Positions 51,860-60,584 of a stretch of 64,000 bases of DNA are shown here, piece after piece. How positions within the stretch are numbered: position 1 is the first letter of the stretch; the number at the start of each line of letters is the position of its first letter. This stretch comes from Gammaproteobacteria bacterium (GTDB taxonomy: Bacteria; Pseudomonadota; Gammaproteobacteria; Thiohalomonadales; Thiohalomonadaceae). The stretch covers positions 1-64,000 of the forward strand of contig JAPHTQ010000011.1 of NCBI GenBank assembly GCA_026196275.1, written 5' to 3'. The notes below the pieces were generated by a model that saw only the letters and a list, made by a program, of their open reading frames with translations, was not told where the DNA came from and made no database searches. The translations under genes were made by a program, and so were the position numbers.

Positions 51860-52479
51860 GTCGCATCCTCTACGGCCTTTTTCACACCATCCAGCAGTTT
51901 CTGGTTTTTGCGCGAGCGGCTACCATAGAGCCTGGCGCTAAATACGGTGATGATCTCCAACACATCTTTCGCCAAATCCTCCTCAAAGGTGGTATCTTCA
52001 TCCTGGTTCAGAATCACCACCTCGACCTCCTTTGCCTCGCAGATGGCAAAAACCAACTCGGCCCCAAAACGCAACAGCCGGTCCTTGTGGGTAATGACCA
52101 GCCGCCCGATATGCCCGTCGATGATAGCATCGAGCAATTTCTTGAGTCCCTTCTTGTGGTAGTTCATGCCTGACCCAAGATCGGAAATCACCTCAAACGT
52201 CCATCCCTGCTGGGCGCAATAAAGCTCCAATACCTGTTTCTGTCGCTCCAGATCATCCCGCTGATCGTGGCTTGAGACGCGAGCATAGGCCACGGTGCGC
52301 CGTGCTGCGTCTTCCTCGGCCCGAAACATCTCGGGCCGTAGTTTCGCCAAGTCGTAACGGCGATGGCCACCCGCCGTGTGCTCAGGGACCAACCTGCCCG
52401 ATGCTTCCCAACGGCGGAGGGTGGTGATGGACACGCCCAGCGCCTTGGCCGCCTCGCCGATGCCTACTAATCTATCCAT
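51856..52479 (-). CDS. IS607 serine transposase (TnpA)
   Basis: A 207-residue serine recombinase. An N-terminal MerR-type helix-turn-helix (LVGIGEAAKALGVSITTLRR) is followed by the resolvase catalytic domain with nucleophile Ser69 (AYARVSSHDQ) and the downstream RLVITHKDRLLRFG motif. The length and layout are those of IS607 TnpA. It transposes without terminal inverted repeats or long target duplications. Confidence 0.92.
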   Translation of the reverse strand: MDRLVGIGEAAKALGVSITTLRRWEASGRLVPEHTAGGHRRYDLAKLRPEMFRAEEDAARRTVAYARVSSHDQRDDLERQKQVLELYCAQQGWTFEVISDLGSGMNYHKKGLKKLLDAIIDGHIGRLVITHKDRLLRFGAELVFAICEAKEVEVVILNQDEDTTFEEDLAKDVLEIITVFSARLYGSRSRKNQKLLDGVKKAVEDAT

Positions 52480-52525
52480 ATTGGGGTGAATAGATCAGGT
52501 ATGACGATATTTCAAGTTAACTGCT

Positions 52526-52555
52526 TAAACCCCTTCCCATTAAACCCCTTCCCAT
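52526..52555. repeat. 15-bp tandem duplication at the truC end
   Basis: TTAAACCCCTTCCCA occurs twice in tandem. On the minus strand the inner copy forms the end of the pseudouridine synthase gene (TGGGAAGGGGTTTAA). The duplication lies between that gene and the IS607 left end. Confidence 0.75.
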
Positions 52556-53241
52556 CCAAACTCCCCCATCACCCGCACAAACGCCTCCGGCAACGGCGCG
52601 ATAATCTCCATCTCCTCCCCGCTCAGCGGATGAGGAAACGCCAGCTTCCAGGCGTGCAGCAGCAGTCGGTGCACAGCGAAGCGTTCACGATACAGTCGGT
52701 TGTGGCGTCCCTCGCCGTGTGAGGTGTCGCCGATGAGCGGATGGAAGATGTGGTGGAAGTGTTTGCGGATCTGCCGTGAGCGCCCCGTCAGCGGTTTGAT
52801 CTCGACCAGCGAGTAACGGGCGGTGCTGTAACGGCCAACGGGGATCGGCAGCTCCGCCGTGGCGAGGGTGCGGTAGTCGGTGATCGCCTGTTGCAGCGGT
52901 TTGTCCGGCTCCTCGCGCAGCGGATAGTCGATATGCCCTTGCGGATCGCAGTAGCCGCGGGCCACGGCGAGATAGGTCTTTTTCACCCGGTGGTTTTCGA
53001 ATAGCCCGCACATGGCGCGGGCCGCCTCGCTGGAGAGGCCGAAGAGGATCACGCCCGAGGTGGGGCGGTCGAGACGGTGGATAGTATAGACCCGCTGGCC
53101 GATCTGATCGCGCAGCCGCTGCAGCAGGAACTGCTCGCTCTCCTCGCTGATCCAGCTGCGGTGGACCTGTAGGCCATCGGGCTTGTCCACGGCGATGTAA
53201 TTCTCGTCGCGATAGAGGATGGTGAGCGGGGGCAGGGGCAT
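52540..53241 (-). CDS. truC: tRNA pseudouridine(65) synthase TruC-like
   Basis: A 233-residue RluA-family pseudouridine synthase. The catalytic Asp is in YTIHRLDRPTSGVILFG, and LTGRSRQIRKHFHHIFHPLIGD is the family's second motif. The short form without S4 domain and the RYSLVEIKPLTG spacing fit TruC, which modifies U65 of tRNA. Start ATG 53241 was chosen from family sequence. Its 3' end is duplicated beside an IS607 element. Confidence 0.88.
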   Translation of the reverse strand: MPLPPLTILYRDENYIAVDKPDGLQVHRSWISEESEQFLLQRLRDQIGQRVYTIHRLDRPTSGVILFGLSSEAARAMCGLFENHRVKKTYLAVARGYCDPQGHIDYPLREEPDKPLQQAITDYRTLATAELPIPVGRYSTARYSLVEIKPLTGRSRQIRKHFHHIFHPLIGDTSHGEGRHNRLYRERFAVHRLLLHAWKLAFPHPLSGEEMEIIAPLPEAFVRVMGEFGWEGV

Positions 53242-53278
53242 GGCAGTGGATTCGGTTCGCTCGGGGCTGGAGGAGGGA

Positions 53279-54778
53279 TCAGTCGTCTTCCTCGACAATC
53301 GCCTCGGTGCAGTTTCGCCCCCTTGCCTTGGCCTGGTAGAGGGCGCGATCGGCCATCGCGAGCAGTTGGTCGGGACTTTCCGGGAATTGTGCTCTAGTGG
53401 CCGCAATGCCAATGCTCAGGGTAACATGCGGTCCAATGCGGGAGCGGGCGTGCTCGATGCGCAGTTGCCCGACTGCCTGTTGCAGTTTCTCGGCCACCCG
53501 CCGTGCCCCCTCCAGTTCGGTGTCGGGGAGCATGATCACGAACTCCTCACCTCCGTAGCGGGCGGCGATATCGCTCTCGCGCCGGGCGGCCCCCTCAATG
53601 GCCACGGCAATCCGCTGTAGGCACTTGTCGCCATTGGGGTGGCCGTAGTGGTCGTTGAAGCGCTTGAAGTAGTCGATGTCGATAAACAGCACCGCGATGG
53701 GGGCCTGCTGCCGGCTGGCCCGGGACCACTCCTCCTTGAGCCGCTTGTCGAAATAGCGGCGGTTGGCCAGGTTGGTCAGATCGTCGATGTTGGAGTAGCG
53801 CTCCAGCTGACGCATGTCCCGGCGGTTCTGCGCCATCATGTCGTTGAAGGTAGCCCCCAGGGTATGCAGTTCGCGCAGGCCCGAGGGGCGGTTTGTGGTC
53901 TCCAGTTCGCCGTTGCGATAGCTCTCGATGCCGAGCAGCATCCCCCGAATCGGCCGAAAGAGGCCGCGATCGAGCATCAGCAGCACCAGCAGCAGCGTGA
54001 TAAAGGTGATGGAGATGAAGCTGGCGATGACGAGGACCTGGGCGCGGTACATATCCCGGTTGAGCTGGCTGACATCCTCCAGGCCGGTCAGGCGGTAGAC
54101 GGCCTGGCCATCATCACCCTCGAGCGTGAAGGTGATCGGCAGCATGTCGTTCTCCTGGCTCGTGGTGCGGGCCAGTGGCGGGGGAGCGCTGGCGAGGGAG
54201 ATGAACACCGGCATGTGTGTGATCGTCTCCACCTTTGCCATGGAGAAGGTCGGGTTGACCAGGATCTCCAGGTAGCCCTGTAGCCATAGCCCGCCGAGGG
54301 CCTTGAGCCGTTCGGCGCCAGTGCGACGACTTGCCTGCGCCTGCAGGAAGGCGGGCAGCGCCGGTGGCAACCCCTTAAGGCCGGCGCGGCTCTGGGTGAC
54401 GAATGTCAGCTCGGGTGTGTAGAGCCGCAGCTTGACCAGTTCGATCTCGCTGTTGCCGACAAAGCCGTTGACCAGCGGATCATCCAGCAGCTTCAGCAAC
54501 GGCTGTGGGTTGCCGTCGTGCTGCAACCGGGTATAGGCCTGAGCGAGATTGTCCTCGGTATGGAGTGCGGTTCCCAGCTCCATGGCGAGTTGCTCGACAT
54601 CACGCAGCACCTGCTGGCTGGCGACCTCGATGATGCGGGCCAGGCTCTTGGTCTGTGCCTCCAGGGCGGCGTTGCGAAAGTAGCTGCTGGTGGACCAGGA
54701 GAGGAGGACGAACAGGGTCCCGACGCCGATCAGGGTGAGCGTCGTGGCGCTGCGTATCGAGAGGCGCTGGCCAGCCAT
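53279..54778 (-). CDS. Membrane diguanylate cyclase
   Basis: A 499-residue GGDEF protein. A periplasmic sensor region (about 35-235) between two transmembrane helices is followed by a HAMP-like linker (RPIRGMLLGIESYRNGELE), then the GGDEF domain. The active site is GGEEF (RYGGEEFVIML), and the RxxD inhibitory site is retained (RRESDIA). It should make c-di-GMP in response to an external signal. It is one base upstream of the rhodanese gene on the same strand. Confidence 0.92.
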   Translation of the reverse strand: MAGQRLSIRSATTLTLIGVGTLFVLLSWSTSSYFRNAALEAQTKSLARIIEVASQQVLRDVEQLAMELGTALHTEDNLAQAYTRLQHDGNPQPLLKLLDDPLVNGFVGNSEIELVKLRLYTPELTFVTQSRAGLKGLPPALPAFLQAQASRRTGAERLKALGGLWLQGYLEILVNPTFSMAKVETITHMPVFISLASAPPPLARTTSQENDMLPITFTLEGDDGQAVYRLTGLEDVSQLNRDMYRAQVLVIASFISITFITLLLVLLMLDRGLFRPIRGMLLGIESYRNGELETTNRPSGLRELHTLGATFNDMMAQNRRDMRQLERYSNIDDLTNLANRRYFDKRLKEEWSRASRQQAPIAVLFIDIDYFKRFNDHYGHPNGDKCLQRIAVAIEGAARRESDIAARYGGEEFVIMLPDTELEGARRVAEKLQQAVGQLRIEHARSRIGPHVTLSIGIAATRAQFPESPDQLLAMADRALYQAKARGRNCTEAIVEEDD

Positions 54779-54779
54779 T

Positions 54780-55199
54780 CTAATAGTGGGCCACGGGCAG
54801 CCCCTTCTCCTGCCACTCCACCCAGCCGCCGCGGAACCAGTAGAGGTTGTTGTAGCCCCAGCTCAGGGCCTTCTTCGCGGCGTTGCTGCTGCGCAGGCAG
54901 CGTGCACCGTTACAGTAGAACAGTACCGGGGTCTGCAGGGTGGCGACATGGGCGGCCAGTTTCTCCCGGTCCATGGTGGTATTGAGCAGGCTGATGGCCC
55001 CCTCGATATGGCCCTTGGCATACTCCTCCCGCTTGCGCGCATCAATGATCACCAGCTCGGGCTCGTTGAGGATCAGTTGCACCGTGCCCTCGGCATCGAG
55101 CCGTTTGATGCCATCGATCTCCTCTGGTGCTGTCGGTTTCTCCGCCAGTGCCGGCGGGATGAGCAGGGTCAATACCACCCCCAGAATCAGTGCACGCAT
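54780..55199 (-). CDS. Exported single-domain rhodanese
   Basis: A 139-residue periplasmic rhodanese. A signal peptide (MRALILGVVLTLLIPPALA) is followed by the rhodanese fold with IDARKREEYAKGHIEGA and the active-site loop FYCNGARCLRS. The catalytic Cys is intact, so persulfide carrying is likely. It lies upstream of the diguanylate cyclase and shares a promoter region with the Crp/Fnr gene on the other strand. Confidence 0.9.
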   Translation of the reverse strand: MRALILGVVLTLLIPPALAEKPTAPEEIDGIKRLDAEGTVQLILNEPELVIIDARKREEYAKGHIEGAISLLNTTMDREKLAAHVATLQTPVLFYCNGARCLRSSNAAKKALSWGYNNLYWFRGGWVEWQEKGLPVAHY

Positions 55200-55371
55200 A
55201 CTCTCCCCCTTACTTGCTCATGCTGTTGTCAGCACTATGCAGGAAACCGTCTATCCTGACCGAGGTGCTGTGATAGGTGCCATCTTTCTCAAAGAGGTAT
55301 TTAACAAAATTATAACATATAGCAGCGCGGCCGGGTCCGGTTTGCCTGCGGCGGGAGCGGTTGAAGGGATT

Positions 55372-55381
55372 TGAGATCTCA
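55372..55381. promoter_or_regulatory. TGAGATCTCA palindrome
   Basis: A perfect 10-bp palindrome about 105 bases upstream of the DNR-like gene. It is related to, but not, the FNR/DNR consensus TTGAT-N4-ATCAA. Its role is uncertain. Confidence 0.3.
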
Positions 55382-55485
55382 TGGCGCCAAAGCGAAGCCC
55401 GCAGCACCCGTCTCCGGGGTGGCAGAGGTTCGCTGGCGGTGGCGAATGGTGTAAGCTTGGTGTCCTGTTGAGGGGGAGCATCACG

Positions 55486-56181
55486 ATGGGAAAAATAGGC
55501 GAGGAAGAGGAAAAGGAGCTACAGAAAAATCACCTGTTTCGTGCCCTGGATCGGGGGCAGATGGAGGCGCTGCAGCCGCACATATCCATCAAGTCGCTCA
55601 AGCAGGGCGAACACCTTTTCGAGGAAGGGCAGAAGGCCGAGGCCTTTTATCTGCTGCGCCAGGGGCAGATCAAGCTCTATCGGCTGGCGCCCAGCGGTCA
55701 GGAGAAGGTGATCGAGATCGTCCGCCCCGGCCACAGTTTTGCCGAGGCGCTGATGTTTCTCGAGGTGCCTGCCTATCCACTCAGCGCCCAGGCACTGACC
55801 AATGTCGAGCTGTTCGTGATCCGTAACAGGGGGTTTCTTGAACTGCTCAGCGGATCGGTGGAGACCTGTTTCCATGTGATGGCCGACATCAGTGTGCGGC
55901 TCAAGGGGTTGCTCAATGAGATCGATGCGCTGACGCTGCAGAATGCCAGCCTGCGGCTGGTGAATTTCCTGCTCTATCTGGTGCAGGAGCAGGAGGTCTG
56001 CGAGGGCTGTGTCGAGATCACCCTGCCGGCGGCGAAGAACATCATCGCCTCGCGCCTCTCCATCCAGCCGGAGACCCTGTCGCGCATCCTCGCCAACCTG
56101 GGCAACCAGGGGCTGATCAGCGTTGAGGGGCTGAATATCACCGTGCACGACCCGGAGGGGTTGCGTACCTATGGCGACTGA
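55486..56181 (+). CDS. DNR-like Crp/Fnr regulator
   Basis: A 231-residue Crp/Fnr regulator. An N-terminal effector domain (about 20-125) has no FNR-type Cys cluster; a C-terminal winged HTH (KNIIASRLSIQPETLSRILA) follows. It resembles DNR/NnrR, NO-sensing activators of denitrification genes, and it converges on the nir operon. AGGGGGAG precedes ATG 55486; the open frame continues to 55381 without family sequence. Confidence 0.86.
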   Translation: MGKIGEEEEKELQKNHLFRALDRGQMEALQPHISIKSLKQGEHLFEEGQKAEAFYLLRQGQIKLYRLAPSGQEKVIEIVRPGHSFAEALMFLEVPAYPLSAQALTNVELFVIRNRGFLELLSGSVETCFHVMADISVRLKGLLNEIDALTLQNASLRLVNFLLYLVQEQEVCEGCVEITLPAAKNIIASRLSIQPETLSRILANLGNQGLISVEGLNITVHDPEGLRTYGD

Positions 56182-56194
56182 CTTTTCAGTCGCC
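56173..56194. terminator. Hairpin between the DNR-like gene and nirN
   Basis: GGCGACTGA-CTTT-TCAGTCGCC is a perfect 9-bp stem that overlaps the regulator's stop codon. It lacks a T-tract and may act for both convergent genes. Confidence 0.6.
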
Positions 56195-56300
56195 GAACGG
56201 TGTTACACGGTTATGTTCCCCGTGTGCTCCCGCTAATGGCTCCCTGCATTACCCTATCTCCTGCATCGATGCCTTCGTGTGCTCGCGAGGGCCAGCGCTG

Positions 56301-57875
56301 TCAGTGACTGGTACCGCCTTCGTAGCGGGTCTTGTTGTAGACGTTGTACTTGCCGGAGGGTTTTCTCATCGGCAGACGCGTGACCTCCTGCAGCGTGTTG
56401 GCGTCGTAGACGATCACCGCACCCTCCTTGTCCCAGATGCTCAACAGCGCATGGCTGCCGTCGCGGGTGAACTCCACGTGGGCGGAGGTCTTGCCCGGCG
56501 CCGGGCGCAGGGTTTTGACGATCGCCAGCTTCTCCTTGTCGATGATGTGCACCGCATCGCGCTCCTTGCCGAAGAAGACATCCACCCAGGCGTAGCGGGA
56601 GTTGTCGTGGCTGCGCATGAAAAATCCGGGCCCCAGCGTCTTCAGGGTCTTGATGGTCTGCCAGTTCTGCATATCGATGATGGTGACCGTCCCCTCTTTC
56701 AGGTTGGGAGTGGCCAGCACATCACGTCCCTGATAGGACCAGGTGATGCCGGAGCCCAGGTGCGGCATCCCCTGCAGCTCGAGCTCGGCGATACGCTGGC
56801 CGACGGTGAGGTTGATCACCTGCCCCTTGCCGTTGCGTGAGGCGCCGATGAGGTGGCGGTAGTCCCGGTCGAAGAAAAAGTCATCGAGATAGTCCTCCAG
56901 CCTGATGCGTCGTACCGGGAAGTCGCGGGTGTCGGCCAGTGACTCCTCGCCGGATTCGGCGCGGTAGTCGTGCATCGGGCCACGGTAGACCGGCAGCGCG
57001 GTGGCCTTTTCATGGTAGGGGATCTCCCACACCTCGGGCAGGTCCTTGAGGGCGACGATAAAGCTGCCGCGTGGCGGTGCGGTATAGACCGCGCTGACCC
57101 GCGAGCTGGTGCCGTGCTCATCACGGGTGGGGATCAGCTGCAGCGGACTGAGATCCCGGGCATCGAGGATGACCACGTTGTGTGGCAGGTAGTTGCCGAC
57201 CATCAGGTAGCGGCCGTCACCGGAGATGGCGACGTTGCGGGTATTGATGCCGGCGCGTACATCGGCGACGATCTTCAGGTTGTACATGTCGTACTTCCTG
57301 ATCCAGCCGTCGCGTGAGGCCAGGTAGACAAAGCGTCCGTCCGGTGAATACTTCGGTCCGCCGTGTACCGCAAAGGGTGTGGCAAAACGGTCCAGCGGGG
57401 TGAAGCTGTCGCCGTCGAGTACCGTGGCGTGGTGATCCTCCAGCTCCACCACCAGAAAGAGGTTGAGCGGGTCGGCGTGGTAGACGGGCTTATCGGACAG
57501 GGCCGACGCCTCCAGGTGGATTTTGCGACTGGCGCGGATGGCATCGAGCCCCCACTCGGGTACCGTCGCCAGCGGGGTGTAGATATAGTCAACCAGCGCC
57601 TCGATCTGCGCCGCGCTGAGGGTGCCGCCATAGGCGGGCATCTGCGTGGCGGCCCGGCCCTCGCTGATCATCTGCTGCGCCATCCCGCGGCGCAGGCGCC
57701 GGAGGTTCTCCGGCAACAGGGCCGGCCCCATGCCGCCCAGCCGGTCGGCGCCGTGACACTCGGCACAGTGCCGGGTGAAAGTTTTCTCTACCTCGGCGGT
57801 GGCGGCGCCGGCCGGCGCGAAAAGTTGTGTGGCCAGCAGCAACAGCAGGGCCTTGATGGCGTGGCAGCGGTTCAT
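56301..57875 (-). CDS. nirN: NirN, c-type cytochrome with d1 propeller
   Basis: A 524-residue periplasmic protein, dihydro-heme d1 dehydrogenase. The signal peptide is followed by a cytochrome c domain (C37-C40-H41, CAECH, axial Met probably in QMPAYGG) and an eight-bladed beta-propeller binding d1. The last step of heme d1 formation introduces the acrylate double bond. It overlaps nirJ by four bases and is the last gene of the operon. Confidence 0.9.
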   Translation of the reverse strand: MNRCHAIKALLLLLATQLFAPAGAATAEVEKTFTRHCAECHGADRLGGMGPALLPENLRRLRRGMAQQMISEGRAATQMPAYGGTLSAAQIEALVDYIYTPLATVPEWGLDAIRASRKIHLEASALSDKPVYHADPLNLFLVVELEDHHATVLDGDSFTPLDRFATPFAVHGGPKYSPDGRFVYLASRDGWIRKYDMYNLKIVADVRAGINTRNVAISGDGRYLMVGNYLPHNVVILDARDLSPLQLIPTRDEHGTSSRVSAVYTAPPRGSFIVALKDLPEVWEIPYHEKATALPVYRGPMHDYRAESGEESLADTRDFPVRRIRLEDYLDDFFFDRDYRHLIGASRNGKGQVINLTVGQRIAELELQGMPHLGSGITWSYQGRDVLATPNLKEGTVTIIDMQNWQTIKTLKTLGPGFFMRSHDNSRYAWVDVFFGKERDAVHIIDKEKLAIVKTLRPAPGKTSAHVEFTRDGSHALLSIWDKEGAVIVYDANTLQEVTRLPMRKPSGKYNVYNKTRYEGGTSH

Positions 57876-59071
57876 GCCGGCCTCCTTTTCGGGTAGGGGA
57901 AGTTGTGCAGTTGCCGGCTGCCGCTGCTGAGGCCGATCTCGGCATCGCTGAGGTAGCAGGCCGGGTCCTCGGCCCAGGGATCGCCGCTGAGTTGCTGGGC
58001 GCGTACCCGGGTGTTGCCGTTACAGATATCGAGGTAAGCGCAGGCGCCGCAGCGTCCTTTGACCGGACGCGGCCGCTGTTTCAGGCCGGCCATCAGCGGG
58101 TCGCTGGTGTCCTGCCAGATTGTGGAGAAGGGGCGATCGCGTACGTTGCCCAGCGGGTAGTGCCACCACATGGTGTCGGGGTGGACCGTGCCGGTGTTGT
58201 CGATGTTGGCGATGTTCACACCGGAGGCGTTGCCGCCCCAGCGCCGCAGTGCCGCTGCGATGGCTTCGGCCCTCTCCGGGTAGTGGCGCTCCACCCACTT
58301 GAGCAGGTAGACCCCGTCGGCATCGTTATTCCCAGTGACAAACTCGCGCTTGCGCCCGGCGCGGGCATCGGCCAGCGCGGTCTCAAACAGCCGATCCATG
58401 GCATCGCGGGTGTGCGCATGGACCGCATCCTCGCCGCGGTGCTTGTTGCCGCGTCCGGCATAGTTGAGGTGTGAAAGGTAGAGCTTGTCGACCGCCTCCT
58501 CGTCCATCAGCTGCAGGATAGCAGGAAGCTCGGCGGCATTGTCGCGGGTCAGGGTAAATCGCAGGCCGACCTTGATGCCGTGCTGATGGCACAGGCGGAT
58601 GGCGCGCAGCGCCTCGGCAAAGGCGCCCTGCTTGCGCCGGAAGGTGTCGTGGGTCGTTTCGATGCCGTCGATGCTGATGCCGACATAGTCATAACCGGTG
58701 CGGGCGATCGCATCGATGTTGTTCTCATCGATCAGCGTGCCGTTGCTGGAGAGACCGACATAGAAGCCCATCGCCTTGGCGCGGGCCGAGATGGCAAAGA
58801 TATCCGGGTGCAGCAGCGGCTCGCCGCCGGAGAGGATCAGCACCGGTACGCCAAAGGCCCTGAGGTCGTCCATTACCGTGTAAATTTCCGGGGTGGAGAG
58901 TTCGTCGTCGAAATCCTTGTCGGCGGAGACCGCGTAGCAGTGTTTGCAGGTGAGATTGCAGCGTCGCAGCAGGTTCCAGATCACCACCGGGCCGCGAGGG
59001 GTGGCAGGGCGTAGCGTTTGCGGCGCCGGGTCCTGGGTCAACATATGCATGTATTGCGAGATGCGGAACAT
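57872..59071 (-). CDS. nirJ: NirJ, radical SAM heme d1 enzyme
   Basis: A 399-residue radical SAM enzyme. The 4Fe-4S motif C38-x3-C42-x2-C45 (CNLTCKHC) and a C-terminal SPASM-type Cys cluster (GRCGACAYLDIC) are present. NirJ removes propionate side chains from didecarboxysiroheme to give the oxo groups of heme d1. It lies 18 bases after nirH and overlaps nirN. Confidence 0.93.
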   Translation of the reverse strand: MFRISQYMHMLTQDPAPQTLRPATPRGPVVIWNLLRRCNLTCKHCYAVSADKDFDDELSTPEIYTVMDDLRAFGVPVLILSGGEPLLHPDIFAISARAKAMGFYVGLSSNGTLIDENNIDAIARTGYDYVGISIDGIETTHDTFRRKQGAFAEALRAIRLCHQHGIKVGLRFTLTRDNAAELPAILQLMDEEAVDKLYLSHLNYAGRGNKHRGEDAVHAHTRDAMDRLFETALADARAGRKREFVTGNNDADGVYLLKWVERHYPERAEAIAAALRRWGGNASGVNIANIDNTGTVHPDTMWWHYPLGNVRDRPFSTIWQDTSDPLMAGLKQRPRPVKGRCGACAYLDICNGNTRVRAQQLSGDPWAEDPACYLSDAEIGLSSGSRQLHNFPYPKRRPA

Positions 59072-59089
59072 ATAAGCCTCGCTCTGGGG

Positions 59090-59599
59090 TCAGGTGGGAA
59101 GGCGTAGCCCGCTCTTTTTCAGAATGCGGGTACTGAACAGGATCTGGTGCCCCCGGTTGTCTGCGCCGAGCAGGCCGGCGATTATCGACACCTTGTCACG
59201 GACCTCGTCGCGGTCGTGGCCGTGTACCATGGCGAACAGGTTGTAGGGCCAGTCGGGCAGGTGGCGTGGACGCTGGTAACAGTGGCTGACGAAATCGAGT
59301 TCACCGATGCGCCGGCCCAGCTGCGCGATGCGCTCATCCGGTACATCCCAGACCGACATGCCGTTGCCGCGGTAGCCGAGGGCGTAGTGGTTGGGCACCG
59401 CCCCGATACGGCGGATGATGCCGCGCTGCTGCATGCGCTGCAGGCGCCGCATCACCTCCTCGGGTTCGAGGCCGAGGTGTGCGGCGAGCTGGTGATAGGG
59501 GCGCGGGGTCAGCGGCAGACCCGCCTGGGTTGCCTGGATGATTTGGCGATCGAGGGTATCGATCGGGGCGTGCCGGGTCGGTTGCAGCGGAGCGTTCAT
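59090..59599 (-). CDS. nirH: NirH, siroheme decarboxylase subunit
   Basis: A 169-residue AsnC/Lrp-like protein. A helix-turn-helix-like region (about 15-70) is followed by the C-terminal domain with CYQRPRHLPDWPYNLFAMVH, typical of NirL/NirH. NirDLGH form a complex that decarboxylates siroheme. The start overlaps nirG by four bases. Confidence 0.87.
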   Translation of the reverse strand: MNAPLQPTRHAPIDTLDRQIIQATQAGLPLTPRPYHQLAAHLGLEPEEVMRRLQRMQQRGIIRRIGAVPNHYALGYRGNGMSVWDVPDERIAQLGRRIGELDFVSHCYQRPRHLPDWPYNLFAMVHGHDRDEVRDKVSIIAGLLGADNRGHQILFSTRILKKSGLRLPT

Positions 59600-60042
59600 A
59601 CCGCGAACCTCAGGCCGATGAAGAACTCGTGCTCCTTCGGCATGTTGTAGACCGGGTAGCCGGTCTCCTGCTCGATTTCGGCGATCACCTCGTCGATCTG
59701 CCCGGGCGTTTCGGTGGCCAGCACAAACCACATGTTGAGGGTGTGGTCACGTTGATAGTTGTGCGCCACCTCAGGGTGGCGGTTGACCTGTTCGCTGACC
59801 GGCTCGAACACCTTCTCCGGGATCGACATTGCCGCCAGGGTCAGCCCACCGCCCATCCGTTCGGCGTGATACATCGGGCCAAAGCGGCTCAGCAGCCCCT
59901 CATCCAGCAGCCGGCGCAGGCGTGCCAGCAGCTCCTCCTCGCTGCTGCCCAGTCGGGCGGCCACCTCGGCATAGGGCTGTTCGCAGATGGGGAATCCTTG
60001 CTGCAGGGTGTTGATGATGTCGCGGTCGAGCTGATCCATCAC
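59596..60042 (-). CDS. nirG: NirG, siroheme decarboxylase subunit
   Basis: A 148-residue AsnC/Lrp-like protein of the NirD/NirG type, marked by HNYQRDHTLNMWFVLAT. It overlaps nirL and nirH by four bases each. Together with NirH it probably forms one half of the siroheme decarboxylase. Confidence 0.87.
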   Translation of the reverse strand: MMDQLDRDIINTLQQGFPICEQPYAEVAARLGSSEEELLARLRRLLDEGLLSRFGPMYHAERMGGGLTLAAMSIPEKVFEPVSEQVNRHPEVAHNYQRDHTLNMWFVLATETPGQIDEVIAEIEQETGYPVYNMPKEHEFFIGLRFAV

Positions 60043-60584
60043 GCCTCCTTCGGCCTGTCGCTCTGCGGGCGGTAGATGGCGCCACGCTGCTTGAAGCGGC
60101 GGCGGCTGAACAGCACCGCCCGCGGGATCTCCTCCAGGCCGCAGCGCGCGATCAGCATGCGATACTTCTCCAGCACCTCTTCGCGGTCATGGCCGTGGAT
60201 CATGCAGAAGAGGTTGTAGGGCCAGCGCGGCAGGTGGCGCGGACGGCGGTAGCAGAGGGTGACGAAGTCAAAACCGCTCAGGCAGCGTCCCAGCTCCGCC
60301 ACCTCCTCATCCGGTACATCCCACACCACCATGGCGTTGGCGCGGTAGCCCAGTTCGCGGTGGCGCACCACGACCCCCATGCGCTTGATGATCCCTGCGC
60401 GCTGCATCTTCTCGATGCGGCGCACCACCTCCTCCTCGGCAAGGCCAAGCGGCGCCCCCACCTCGGCATAGGGGCGGGCTACCAGCGGCAGGCCGCGCTG
60501 GATCGCCGCGATGAGTTGCTGGTCGAGGGGATCCAGCGCGACGGTGAGCGGCTGGTCAAGGATATTTCGGGCTCTCATGTCCAT
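60039..60584 (-). CDS. nirL: NirL, siroheme decarboxylase subunit
   Basis: A 181-residue AsnC/Lrp-like protein of the NirL/NirH type (CYRRPRHLPRWPYNLFCMIH). It overlaps nirD and nirG. A second Met three residues in is an alternative start. It pairs with NirD in the siroheme decarboxylase. Confidence 0.87.
   Translation of the reverse strand: MDMRARNILDQPLTVALDPLDQQLIAAIQRGLPLVARPYAEVGAPLGLAEEEVVRRIEKMQRAGIIKRMGVVVRHRELGYRANAMVVWDVPDEEVAELGRCLSGFDFVTLCYRRPRHLPRWPYNLFCMIHGHDREEVLEKYRMLIARCGLEEIPRAVLFSRRRFKQRGAIYRPQSDRPKEA

Larger units (their letters stand above)
50560..52525 (-). mobile_element. IS607-family insertion sequence
   Basis: The element contains a serine transposase (51856-52479) and tnpB (50663-51859) in the IS607 arrangement, overlapping by four bases. 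The ends are not precisely known because IS607 elements lack terminal inverted repeats. The right end probably lies between tnpB and the TerB-like gene (50560-50660), where hairpins and tandem repeats occur. The left end probably lies in 52480-52525. Both genes look intact, so it may be active. Confidence 0.75.

Noticed and set aside
55372-55381. FNR/DNR box upstream of the DNR-like gene
   Set aside because: The palindrome TGAGATCTCA does not fit TTGAT-N4-ATCAA, so a true FNR box is not claimed.
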